Positions 11,754 through 21,890 of a stretch of DNA of 64,000 nucleotides are shown here, piece after piece. Both the position numbers and the translations under genes were made by a program. Source of the stretch: Leptodontidium sp. MPI-SDFR-AT-0119 (lineage: Eukaryota; Ascomycota; Leotiomycetes; Helotiales; Leptodontidiaceae); contig JAHLEZ010000006.1 of the NCBI GenBank assembly GCA_020726505.1, forward strand, positions 1,488,001 through 1,552,000, written 5' to 3'. Each line of letters starts with the position of its first letter. Position 1 is the first letter of the stretch. Below the pieces are notes generated by a model, which was given only the letters and a program-made list of their open reading frames with translations, searched no databases and was not told where the DNA came from.

Positions 11754-12011
11754 GTTGAGGTTGAAGCTGCCCTGTGCAGTGATAAATTTGAGTATATCCT
11801 CTCAGTACTGAGTTTACACCATTCATGACAGCAGGCCCAAGGCAGCGCCATCACCATGCAGCCCATGCTGCTGCACTGTCTTTTCGTGGTTGATGTTGAT
11901 TGGAGACAGGAGGCAGGAGGGGCAGAAGCTTATATAAGCATGTTTAATTAGATCCATCATGTCTTTCGGGACCACAACATCTTCATCGGCTTAGCAGCCA
12001 TCAAAGATGGA
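11754..12011 (+). promoter_or_regulatory. Divergent HET promoter with TATA box
   Basis: 258 bp separate the ATGs of the decayed HET gene (minus) and the intact HET gene (plus). TATATAAG at 11931-11938, about 75 bp before the plus-strand ATG, is a credible TATA box for the intact gene. Confidence 0.5.
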
Positions 12012-13889
12012 ATGGCTTGTATCGCACGAGGAATCTTCCTCACAGGTCCAATCGGATATCCATTACGATTTTTCCAAAACGAATTACACCATCCACCTTC
12101 TCGTCGGCTCCTGAGCTACAAATATACCCCGCTTTCTGGGCCCGGTCAGATTCGTCTTTTGAAACTCTTGAAAGGCGTGCCGGGATCTGATATAAGATGC
12201 GAATTCCTTTCAGTGGACCTTGCCAATCCCCCAGAAAGTTACAATGCCATCTCATACACTTGGGGAGACCCGGTATTGAAGCACAGTATTGTATGCGATC
12301 GAGATGAGCTGCGTGTAACCGAGAATGTCAAGGGGCTTCTGGACAGCATGAGGAGACCCGGCGAGGCAAAATTTGTCTGGATTGATGCTGTATGTATCGA
12401 TCAGCTGAACTTGGAAGAGCGAGGCCAGCAAGTGAAACTCATGGGCCAAATTTACTCCTCAGCGGAGTCGGTGGACATTTGGCTGGGTCCCGAGGCGGAC
12501 GACAGTGCTCTGCTCGAAGATTTCATCCCAAAGATAGCCAATGTCCTTCAGAAGACCCCGAAATCTCAATTTTTAGCTGATCAGGGCCTATTTCGGATAA
12601 CTGGAACGGGTCGACACTCTCCAGAATGGACAGCATTAAAGCGCCTTTTCGAACGGCCTTGGTTCAACAGGACATGGATAGTCCAAGAGATAGTCGCCAG
12701 CTCCCATCACATTTTTGTCTGTGGGGATCACAGGATCCCCGCAGTGCTGCTCGTCAGAGTTGCCAGAGAACTCCGTGACTTGTACTTAAATGGAAACGGA
12801 TTCGTTCGCTATCATGGCTTCAACCACGCCATCATCTCGAAATTCTTGCGTATGGCTCGTATCTGGAGGGAACGTCAGTATGGCAAGGAGACTTACTTCT
12901 CATTGCTTGCCTATAGCTTTTGGAGTTCTGAAGCTTCAGATCCGAAAGATAAGATTTTCTCCATGGTTGGCTTGGACGCTTCGATGGCCACTCGGCTCGA
13001 GCCAGATTATCGAGATACCGTCCAAACCGTGTATACCAATGCCACTCGTGAGTCTTTGTTGAGCTGCAACTCTATTGGGATTCTCAGTCTGGCTGGCATT
13101 GGAACCCCGAGAGTATTGTCCGATTTGCCGTCATGGGTACCTGACTTCAGCGTATCGGCCGTCCCCCAACCTCCATTTGAACTGTTTCTGTATGATGGTA
13201 GTATAAGAGGCCGATGGGCAGATCATCCAATCCATATCTTCGAAGAAACTCTATCTCCGTTTCTATTCCAAGGCAACGAACTGACACTGGATGCCATGAA
13301 GTTCGATAGCATCAAAAGTCTCAGTGCTATTTTGGACATTGCAGACGAGGCCAATCTCAATGCCTGGGCGCGAGAAGCCGAATCTCTGTTCTTGGCCTCG
13401 AAGTTCTCCCTCGAAGTCCCAGATTGGGATGCACACTGGCGCTCTTTGATTGCGGACCGCGTGTTCGAGCATGCATGGTACGCACGAGCTCCTCAACTGT
13501 ACGAAAATTACTACTCCGCGTTCCGGAAACAGCTAGGGATGCCATCCACAGATCCACAAGATCGCGACCAAGAAAGAGTTGAGGACAGTGCTGGAGATGA
13601 ACTTAATATGCACGCCCGTCGCTTCGTGGCTGCACTCTGGCAGTCAGCGCATGGCAGAAAGTATTGCCTCACAGCAAGAGGAGACATGACCATTGTGCCA
13701 AAATTTGCCGAAATGGGAGATGAGATTTGTCTACTGGCTGGTTGTAATGTGCCTTTTGTGATTCGGAGAGTAAAGGGGATGGCGGATGATGGTGGACGAT
13801 ATGAACTTGTGGGAGAGTGCTATGTGCACGAGATTATGCGTGGAGCTGATGTGGAATTAGGAGATCCGGAGAGGATTACTTTCATCTGA
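12012..13889 (+). CDS. HET-domain protein
   Basis: A single-exon gene for 625 residues. After a short leader and YKYTPLSGPGQIRLLKLL, typical of the region just before many HET domains, the domain follows: YNAISYTWGDP, FVWIDAVCIDQLNLEERGQQ with VKLMGQIYSSAESVDIWLGP, and RPWFNRTWIVQEIVASS. The ASDPKDKIFSMVGL and SDLPSWVPDFSV blocks come next, as in other long HET proteins. The C-terminus (FVAALWQSAHGRKYCLTARG, then a GDEICLLAGCNVPFVIRR core) is the usual end of this architecture. Role by family: fungal allorecognition and cell-death signalling; the actual partner is unknown. The start is uncertain: ATG 12007, five bases upstream in another frame, opens 35 codons. This is the intact member of a divergent HET pair. 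Confidence 0.88.
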   Translation: MACIARGIFLTGPIGYPLRFFQNELHHPPSRRLLSYKYTPLSGPGQIRLLKLLKGVPGSDIRCEFLSVDLANPPESYNAISYTWGDPVLKHSIVCDRDELRVTENVKGLLDSMRRPGEAKFVWIDAVCIDQLNLEERGQQVKLMGQIYSSAESVDIWLGPEADDSALLEDFIPKIANVLQKTPKSQFLADQGLFRITGTGRHSPEWTALKRLFERPWFNRTWIVQEIVASSHHIFVCGDHRIPAVLLVRVARELRDLYLNGNGFVRYHGFNHAIISKFLRMARIWRERQYGKETYFSLLAYSFWSSEASDPKDKIFSMVGLDASMATRLEPDYRDTVQTVYTNATRESLLSCNSIGILSLAGIGTPRVLSDLPSWVPDFSVSAVPQPPFELFLYDGSIRGRWADHPIHIFEETLSPFLFQGNELTLDAMKFDSIKSLSAILDIADEANLNAWAREAESLFLASKFSLEVPDWDAHWRSLIADRVFEHAWYARAPQLYENYYSAFRKQLGMPSTDPQDRDQERVEDSAGDELNMHARRFVAALWQSAHGRKYCLTARGDMTIVPKFAEMGDEICLLAGCNVPFVIRRVKGMADDGGRYELVGECYVHEIMRGADVELGDPERITFI

Positions 13890-14222
13890 AAGTAAACATG
13901 ATAGAAGTTTGTAAAACAGAGAGGCAGACTGTCCTGATTCTGGTTGGCCACTGGTGCCAGTGTTCATAAAGCCTGTAGCTGAACCCCAGTGCCAGAGAGG
14001 ATGGGCGTATCCTCGTCGCGGACGGCAATTTAAAGGGAGAATGAGATCTGGCTCCGGTTCCGTCCGGCACCATATCTTGCTGAGGTTGGTCAGTGGAGGA
14101 AAGACCTACTAAATTCTTGCCAAGGGTGAAAGTTAGAATCATAGACTTGGTGTGTCTATCTATCGCGTTCCTCAGCTTCAATTTTTCTCCGTTAACGATC
14201 ACCATCTTTCTTCCTTCCGCGT

Positions 14223-14262
14223 CACCAACCGCATCACCAACCGCATCACCAACCGCATCACC
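14223..14262. repeat. 12-bp tandem repeat
   Basis: The unit CACCAACCGCAT is repeated 3.3 times without error in the spacer between the HET gene and the BTB-like pseudogene. Confidence 0.9.
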
Positions 14263-14431
14263 TCGAGCTTCGTGTCGCGTCATTGACATATTGCGTCCCA
14301 GATGTCAAGATGGTATTGATGGAGCTCGCACAAGGTGAGAATGGACGTGCTTTCATGGACAGGTTGGCCACCTCTCTCATCCTCATCGTGAAAACCATCT
14401 GATCATATACATTTGGCTCTTAAAGTCCGGA

Positions 14432-15221
14432 ATGATCGAGATCAAGATTTACTACCTAGCTATACACACAATACGCATCCCCGAAGCCCTAGCTTGCTCT
14501 GTGTCTTAGCGGCTCGAAGACATTTGCAATGATTCGTTTGGCCGTAGCTTTGACGGTCGCAGTATTCTGCCACTACTAGCAACGTTGCAACAACCAAGAT
14601 TCCGGCATAGCTTTGTTGAATGGTTGTACACATCAAAAATAGAGGCGACCACCAAAAGACTGCCCTTCAATGAAATGTGGCAACTTGCAGAAAAACTCGA
14701 GGCTCCGCGCTTCATGAATGCATTGCTCGGAATGCTCAGTTCTGAGTGTGCTCTTACGGCAGACGCCACGACCAGTCCGGAACTCGACTTCGTCGTGCCA
14801 AATAACATCAAAACGTCCTGTTACAATGCTTGGAAGAAGCAGACTTCTCTCCGGATAGAAACGCAGGTCTGGACGTCTCGACTGGAGAGGTACTTGGGAC
14901 AACAAGAAGCGACTTCTATTCATGCTCGATTGCGCCTCATGGGTCAGATTGGAGGACCCAAGTGTACAGTCATTCTACAGCAGTGTGGACAATGATGGCG
15001 TCGACAAGGTTGTACTTACCAGTCGCCTGCTCTTGGTCGCATCCGGAGAAATCACTGGTCTCCCCTGGGCTCCTGCGAACATACACAGATACATGACGAA
15101 GGACACGGCTTTCACAGTGTATCCTGCGGTTGTAGAGGATGGAGCTGCATCGGCCAAGCGCAAGTCTGCAGAGGAACTGACGGGAGACAAGGAGAGGTCG
15201 AAGAGAGCTGCTGCGTCTTGA
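14432..15221 (+). pseudogene. BTB-like fungal protein, decayed (array member 1)
   Basis: The frame from about 14432 (MIEIKIYYLA, then IPEAL) passes an in-frame TAG at 14507-14509. It continues with RHSFVEWLYTSKI and EMWQLAEKLEAPRFMNALL, the tail of a BTB-like fold. Further on, homology to the 16006 neighbour jumps between frames: CLEEADFSPDR near 14827 in one, and GLPWAPANIHRYM around 15060-15090 in another, so at least two frameshifts are needed. The last frame ends at 15219-15221 with a Lys/Arg-rich tail (ERSKRAAAS). An upstream first exon could exist in 14280-14430. It shares its layout with the genes at 16006 and 17614. Confidence 0.6.
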
Positions 15222-16005
15222 GGTTGTGTCGCCCAATACCCCCACTTGACCAGCCATCCAGGGATATTTTGCATTTGCTCCTTCTGAGCTCACTGTATGG
15301 CGAGACTCTTCGGACTGTGAATAATTCCGTGTTCTCTTTTTGTCGAAGGGGCAGGATTGGCATTGGGAGTTTCGGTGCTAGATGATGGATGGAGGCAGTG
15401 GGTTTACGCTAGTCTTTGACTTCGGTTGACGGGCATGGTGGATGGTGACTTTAGAAGCCTCTTTCAACGAACTTGCTTGTTGATATTCACTGGGGGTGAT
15501 GCAAGTAGCTACACTAATTCAACTACTTAATCAAGATTGTGACCTTTAACTCTTCATTTTCATGACCTTATTCCCAAGTGCTAGTAGTAGTGCTGATCAT
15601 AAATTGGATTTTGTTCATCTTCAAGATCGAGAACCTGTCTTGGAATATCAAGTGCATTGTCCACTCCTGCCTCTTATCGTACTATACCTAGCTTCCTTCT
15701 CAGTATTTCATGATGTAAGTTTGAAATATCGTCCCAGATCAGCGTCCTGACTCTTAAAAACCTACCTGTTGCTACCCAACCAAAAAGAAACATCTTGATG
15801 AACAAGTTTCGGGTCATCTCAGAGAATACAAAAACATCTTTCATTTCGCCACGACACTTTCTCTCTCAAGCACTTTATCAACGCTTCAACATAATTGCGG
15901 ATAGGTACTTCAAAGTGCCAGAATATTTGATAGAACCACTGACTCAACAACAGCATTCACCTTTGTACACTGCCATGGCTGCAGCACAGTTCCTCGGCAT
16001 ATCAG
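15222..16005. other. Intergenic
   Basis: A minus-strand pyrimidine/purine mix with no recognisable family. An 85-codon plus-strand frame at 15795-16052 reaches into the next gene and may include 5' leader sequence; I do not call it a gene. Confidence 0.4.
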
Positions 16006-16887
16006 GTGGCGAAGATTTCTTTGGCAGGTCTGTCGCTTTCCCTCAACGCTGAAAACCCAGCTCACAAACATCGTAGATTACAGAAGTCCAAATTAATCGA
16101 GATCACCTACGTGAAAGACTACTCTCAAGACCCGACCCATCGAGATGTCATTCGTCTGCCCGAAGTACTCCTTAGAGCCATATCCCACTGCTTCAACGAT
16201 CTCTGCGAAAGCAACCCCCAGGAGACCTTATTCACAGCCGAGCAAGTACTGGGCTGTTCAGACGTTCAGTTTTACTGCGAGGAGGGACGATTCGGTGCAT
16301 TCATGGCCTGCTTCGCCAAGTGGATATACACATCCAAACTCGACGATGACATATTCTGGCCCTGGGAGTTATGGCGTCTGGGACAATTAGTTGGAGCACC
16401 ATCATTCATGAACCTTTGCCTTCAAGAGCTCGCAAAGTGTCTTGGAGATTCAACGGAAGATGTTGAGATGAACCGCAACAGCAAGAACTGGAAAGCCAAG
16501 TTCGACTGGACAAGCGCACAGCTCATATGGGAGGAAGCCGATTTCAGGTCCGACTTTGAGCATGGCTATGATCTGAGAGACTGCAGCGTCTACTGGGGCA
16601 ATAAGAAAATGTTGAAGTTTGCGCTGGACGTGTTTCTCTACAGACATGTGCATGAGGAAGGGGGATCTGAGGATATCCGGGAATTGCTCATGGAGAAAGA
16701 TGACCTGTCCATGCAGGTTGCTAAGAAATTGGGGGCGAGGGAGATGGCGCCTCCGGAAAGACAACCTTGGAATCCGAGGAACTTGCAGAGATATCTGGTT
16801 GATGAGGATATGTCGGAGAGTCATGAGGAGTGCTACTCGCCTATAACCGTATTGGAAGAAGTTGAAGAAGACGCAGATATGGGGTGA
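16006..16887 (+). CDS. BTB-like fungal protein (array member 2)
   Basis: An intact single-exon frame of 293 residues, no assigned function. The middle (FGAFMACFAKWIYTSKLDDD, then WRLGQLVGAPSFMNLCLQEL) resembles the C-terminal helices of fungal BTB/POZ proteins, in which a WLYTG-like strand precedes a helix pair. The front part (SKLIEITYVKDY, DVIRLPEVLLRAISHCFNDL) would be the rest of the fold but is divergent. The C-terminal third (LIWEEADFRSDFEHGYDLRD, PWNPRNLQRYL) is shared with the decayed copy at 14.4 kb and partly with the gene at 17.6 kb. Such proteins may act as adaptor or recognition modules, but nothing here proves it. The ATG at 16006 is the first in frame with the homology; an upstream exon cannot be excluded. 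Confidence 0.65.
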   Translation: MAKISLAGLSLSLNAENPAHKHRRLQKSKLIEITYVKDYSQDPTHRDVIRLPEVLLRAISHCFNDLCESNPQETLFTAEQVLGCSDVQFYCEEGRFGAFMACFAKWIYTSKLDDDIFWPWELWRLGQLVGAPSFMNLCLQELAKCLGDSTEDVEMNRNSKNWKAKFDWTSAQLIWEEADFRSDFEHGYDLRDCSVYWGNKKMLKFALDVFLYRHVHEEGGSEDIRELLMEKDDLSMQVAKKLGAREMAPPERQPWNPRNLQRYLVDEDMSESHEECYSPITVLEEVEEDADMG

Positions 16888-17613
16888 GGGGTTCATAGTG
16901 GTCTTCTTCGTATCACCACAAAAGCGGCTCAGCTAGATCCGGGGTATTTGTTTGTTTGTTGGATAATTCCACAAAGGAAAGGCGAATTGCCTTCTTCTAT
17001 GAGGCCAACCAGAAACCAATTAATCGGCCATAGATCCTGAACCGAAACAGACATAACGACGGGCATCGTTCGTTTACCTTCCATATCACATTTTACAAAT
17101 ATAGCAAGAACTTCTAAAATCCAAAGTAAAGCAGCAAACCACGTTTCAACGCAGGCAACACATCATCATTCCTTTATAATTTCAGCACTCGGACTACAAT
17201 TGCGCGAGATATTATACAACCTAGAGTGATAGAGCTAGGTGGAGAGATTTGGTCCCAAAGCCGAAAGGCCCGAGAGAGAGGAGAGCAACAGTACAGATTG
17301 CGAAAGCAGAATACATCAAAGAATCAAATATTTCTACTGCTTCATGGTGACACCGACTGAATTTAGTGGGACTGAAACAAAACAAAACGCACGATTGAAG
17401 ATGCTCGCTTAGCTAGATTATGCCCTCCTCCCTTCCTTCCCATTGAGCGGGTTCGAGACTGCTGCCTCCTTCTTGTTTAAAACCAAGGACGCCTCTGAAT
17501 TTTTTCTTCGCCAGCGAACAAACTACATCTACCGCACCACGTTGAAGACTAGCCACCTCGAAGAATCGCAGACCTCAAAGACTCGCCACCTTGATCTCGC
17601 AATTCATCAAGAC
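16888..17613. other. Intergenic, promoter of array member 3
   Basis: Contains short A-rich and GAGAGA tracts near 17270-17285. No gene recognised. Confidence 0.4.
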
Positions 17614-18822
17614 ATGATGATGAACAACAAAGACACGCTTACTGTCTCTCCACCTTCACAAGCTCTCACGATCGACGGAAGGTAAGTCAGGCTGGACATA
17701 GATTACATTCCATTGCGTCCACCGCTTCTTCAGAACATTGGTGTATCCGTCTCGAGATTTGGATCAGGTCGCTAACTTCAAGTTCGAATAGTGCCTCCAA
17801 ATCTAAGAACATGGCAGAAGAAGATGTTGACGAGAGTACGGATCGCGAGGGTGATGATGATGATGGCGAACGAGAAGAACATCCCGTCCCAAGTTTGGAA
17901 GAAGACATGGCGAACAATCCCGAAAGAACTAGACAGGGGGCGAAGTACGCTCGTGGGTAAGGATCCAGGGTCCACCTTGAGTTATATCCAGATCTGACAG
18001 CAGTCTAGACTCTGGGCTTCGGGAATGCTGGAGATCTACAACGGCAAGATAGATGAGGACATCGACGGGGACTACGAAGCTTACAGCGGAGATTTCGGCC
18101 CACACTGTCGAGTATTCGTTGCTAAGGTCCCTATCTGTGCAATCTCCAAACGTTTTCAGGAGCCTGTACCCACGGATAGATCCTGGCCAGTCGTCAACTT
18201 TCACACAGTCCTTGGGCCTTCGTGGTCTGGCCTGGACCGATTCAACTACTGGCGGCGTATTGATGCGTTCTTGAAGTTTGTTTATCGAGGTGAATTCAAC
18301 ACTGGAGGGTCGGACAGCTACTTCAATCTCACTGAAAGCGACGTCATCAACTGGTGCCTTGGAGCGGCTTTCAAGTGCCCTAAGCTCCAGAACATCGCGT
18401 TGAAGTCAATCATGAAGCGCGATGCGACAACGGAAGCAATGAAAGCATACAGAGAGGGCGAAAGCGCAATCTGGAGTAAAATTGCAGATGATAGTGCATA
18501 CCTGATGGAAAGAATTGGGGTAGTTCAGAAGGGGGACGGAGAATTCGAACCTCATAAGCTCATGTCATACATGATTGATAGGTTGGTCTGGGATGCATCG
18601 AACCGTTGATATACCTATCTGGGGATCGTCCACAGAGGAAACTGTACCGCCAACATGGTTGCTAGGGCTCAGGTCGATGCCGCGAAGAAGCCAAAGCCAC
18701 GTTTCGCACCATGGCATGTCTTTAACCGACACAGGTACTTGATGAGCGAGGATCTCAAGGCAGACAAGAAGCGAGCGGCCCAGGGGAGCGACAAGCCCAA
18801 GAAGATGCAGAGAGTATCCTAA
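17614..18822 (+). CDS. BTB-like fungal protein, spliced (array member 3)
   Basis: Best model is four exons: 17614-17681, 17792-17956, 18009-18581 and 18636-18822 (330 residues). Intron 1 has a GTAAGT donor and a CTAAC branch point; intron 2 has a GTAAGG donor. The acidic N-terminus (EEDVDESTDREGDDDDGERE) leads into SGMLEIYNGKIDED, YWRRIDAFLKFVYRGEFNTG and a helix pair NWCLGAAFKCPKLQNIALK, matching the neighbours' BTB-like layout. If the third intron (GTTGGT...CACAG, 54 nt) is not real, the protein stops at TGA 18607-18609 after 277 residues. However, conserved coding (PRFAPWHVFNRHRYLMSEDL and a basic tail) clearly continues in the same frame to 18822. Function unknown. Confidence 0.62.
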
Positions 18823-19542
18823 GCTGCGACTCACCCCACTCACAATCGCGAAAAGTGAGAGGTTTGTTTGTTGGCTTAATCCGGTCCACAAATTTTGTTT
18901 ACAGGAATAGGTTCCCACAGGTATTAGCTATTAGTGCACATTTTTTTTCTCTACGGAATTTGTTAGGGGGAAAGGTATCGCGGATTGCTAGTTTGCTATA
19001 GTATGGCTGAACTTTACTCTGTATGATATAAGTAGCAAAGCATTGAGCTTCGATAAGAAATTGCAAGAAAATCAGACCAGGTGACCTGTTAACTACAAGG
19101 AGGGATGTTTACTGACAAGATTTTGAAGCAGTAGGAGTGATGAAGATGCAGATCTAAGAAAGGGGTTCGCTAAACTTGGAGATTGGATTGGTCGGAGTAT
19201 GCAGATCAGCGTCATACCGGCGCGGCATGGGTAAAAGCCGTTTGGAATGGGAAGATATTTCGAGCTGTGCCGTACGCCAGCTTTTTCGCTAGGTGAGAAG
19301 ATCCTACGGAGGTAGGAGGCAGGAAGGTATGTGGTTTTATTGGATGGCCCGTGGGAGTTGGACCGGTCGAGTTAAAGCCGGTTCACCGTGGTTTTGAGGG
19401 TATAAGTATCGTTGGTTCTTGGCGAAGTTGTCAGTTTCCTATCTTTCGAGCTATCGCTTTAATTGCTTCATTCCGTATCTACACATCTTATTCCTCTATC
19501 AAATCTCACTTGCCTACTGTACCACCTACCTCATTCATCAAA
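18823..19542. other. Intergenic
   Basis: No coding family recognised. The last 90 bases before the cupin start are pyrimidine-rich, as in fungal 5' leaders. Confidence 0.4.
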
Positions 19543-20270
19543 ATGTCCAACCTCCCACCACCCCGTCTCGTGATCGCATCCAACACCTCCACCGGCACCT
19601 CCATAATCTCATCCTCAAGCACCCTCACGCCGTTCCATCCATTCGGCCCCAACGCAACAGGCTTCACAACACTCTTCAGCACGACCTCCTTCCCAGCCTC
19701 CAACACAGCTCCCCTCCCTCTTCTACCACAGAATCAATCCCTCGACCAGGAGATAAAGGCACTGTTTTCTGTACCTCTGATATCCCGCCTTTCACCACTA
19801 GTGCGTTCCACAGAACCAGAACGCTGGATTATATGGTTGTGCTGAAGGGCGAGATTATGTTAAGGGTTAATGTGGGTGTGGAGGTGACGGTTGGAGAGGG
19901 GTAGATTTGTGATCAGAGGGGGACTATACATTCTGTAAGTCAAACTCTCTACTTACTTTCTCAACGTTAGAGATCTCGTGTCCTCCCCCGAACCAGACTC
20001 CTCCCTGCTCTTATCCCCTATCCGCCTCCATCAAGCGATCGAGTCAAGCTGTTTTTGTCAGCGTACATCTACATATATTTCGTAATGAAAACAAGAAGAA
20101 GAAGAAAAAACAGTAACTAACTCCAACCCGCCCAGTGGATCAACAAAACCGATCAATGGTGCAGAATGTTATGCGTAATGCTCGACGCGGAACCAGTCAT
20201 CGTAGAAGGCAGTGATGGTAAGAAAGTTCTCGAAGCTGTGTTCATCCCGCACAAACCAGCTCATCAATGA
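19543..20270 (+). pseudogene. Cupin-domain protein, frameshifted
   Basis: ATG 19543 opens MSNLPPPRLVIASNT with PFGPNATGFTTLF, the start of a small fungal cupin family. Near 19720 the homology moves to another frame (IPRPGDKGTVFCTSDIPPF, HRTRTLDYMVVLKGEIMLR), which implies a one-base loss. An in-frame TAG follows at 19902-19904, inside the segment that should lead to ICDQRGTIHS. A 201-nt intron (19935-20135, GTAAGT donor, ACTAACTC branch point) joins to WINKTDQWCRMLCVMLDAEP and the end at 20268-20270. Cupins of this type bind a metal through His/Glu residues and are often decarboxylases or isomerases; the substrate is unknown. Two independent lesions argue against activity. Confidence 0.68.
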
Positions 20271-21890
20271 TGGATTTCAAATTTCGAGTCGACATTTCTA
20301 AATCGACCGTGTTCGGCGGAATAGACGGCAAATGGCGAGGCTACTACGTGCATGTATCTTGTGGGATACGATGTGTATAAGTAATCGAAGAGAGCCTTGG
20401 AGGAGGGTGTGGGTCGGTTTAAAGATGGATTTGAAAGCAGGGTCACATGGACTGGCTGGGATGGGAGATTACTTTCCTTATCGGATTTGCGGATGTAGTA
20501 GTGTTAGGGCTGAGTGGCTTGTCTGGTGCTGGGTTGCTTGAAGCTTGTGGAAATGTCTGAGGCTCGTTCGTGGTAACCCAAAATTCCTTGTTGATATCTC
20601 AATGTGGCCATCATGTGATTTCAACCGATATCATAACGTCACAAGAATCTGGTCAGTTTGTGGTGGGAGCTTTCTATTTGGATAGGAAGAGGATATACCT
20701 CAACGGATTTATGTCCACCGGTGGTATAATATGAGGCTACCTAATCCTGTTTCAAGAAAATGGGGAGGATCATGTGACCTTCACTGGCTCAAAGAGGGAA
20801 TCTCGATTGTCCCTTGTCTCACCTCAACAGTCAACCAATATCACAACAATTATCTTGCTGTCAATGCGTCTCGGCGGCAGATGCAGCCTCATGAAGCAGA
20901 CCAATCGAGGCTCTCACCGCTAATTAATGATCATCTCGAATGTGCTTAGAAGCCCTGGTCGTCGAACATGCCATATTCCCATATCCCCAGCCCAAACGCT
21001 AGGTCAAGCCAGCACCCATCACCGGATATACCCAATGAAAACGCTAATAGCGAACAATTGTTCCGTACCCCGACTATTTCAAATTCAATATCCAAAGCAG
21101 TGGACAGGGCATCTACCGTCGAAAGTCAGCCACTGGTCCAAATCCCCTCTGGTACATCCGCCTGGAAGAAATTCCTCTGTTCAGTAATCGGGCAACTCAC
21201 CAATCCAACCGCAGAATATACGCCAAACCAGGAGTCAGCGAATCACAATACGCACGGCACTTACAAAGCAAATCCGGGTCAATGAAGTCGCTCCTATCCT
21301 GCGTCATCGCTGGAGTTCATTATTCAGCACGATGCCGCATGCTGAAAACGCCATCGGATTTTAAGTGGCCTCAAGCACAAGCCACCATGCTTACATCCGT
21401 GGAAGGGCTGTCGATACAACCTGGAGAGTTGCATCGAATCTCCCCAATCTCCGTTTCATATTGGCTCGTGGGTGAGTCAGTGCTTGTGCTTTGGTGCTGG
21501 AGAGCGAGTTAAATGGATGGATGGATTCGGCGATAAGTGCCAACGTGCGTTTGTCAGGAATGGCTGCTTACAAGCCCTGGACGGAGAAGGTATGGCCAGG
21601 GTCTGATATCAGAATGGGAAGTATCGAGCAGTGCCCGATACAAATGGAGGGTATATAAATATTGGAGCTTCCCTTTGTTTGCTTTCCCTCTTCATCAGTT
21701 AGTTTTATACTCGTGCTTTCATCCTCGCTTCAGCTTGTGATTTGGACCTAGCATTTTAATCAGCCTCGTCTTCATCCCTTGCCAACAGCTACAACAACCA
21801 CATCAACACACCTTACGCCATCGAACCTGAACTTTACAATCACATCTACACAAACTAGATCTACGCTCAACCTCAAAGGTCTCTAGAGTC
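20271..21890 (+). promoter_or_regulatory. Intergenic with promoter of the DHA1 transporter
   Basis: 1.6 kb without a convincing gene. GTATATAAAT at 21651-21660 is a good TATA box for the transporter at 21891. It is followed by a pyrimidine-rich leader of roughly 200 bp. Confidence 0.45.

Noticed and set aside
14223..14262. Short tandem repeat as a CRISPR array
   Set aside because: 12-bp direct units with no spacers in a eukaryotic genome; simple microsatellite-like repeat.
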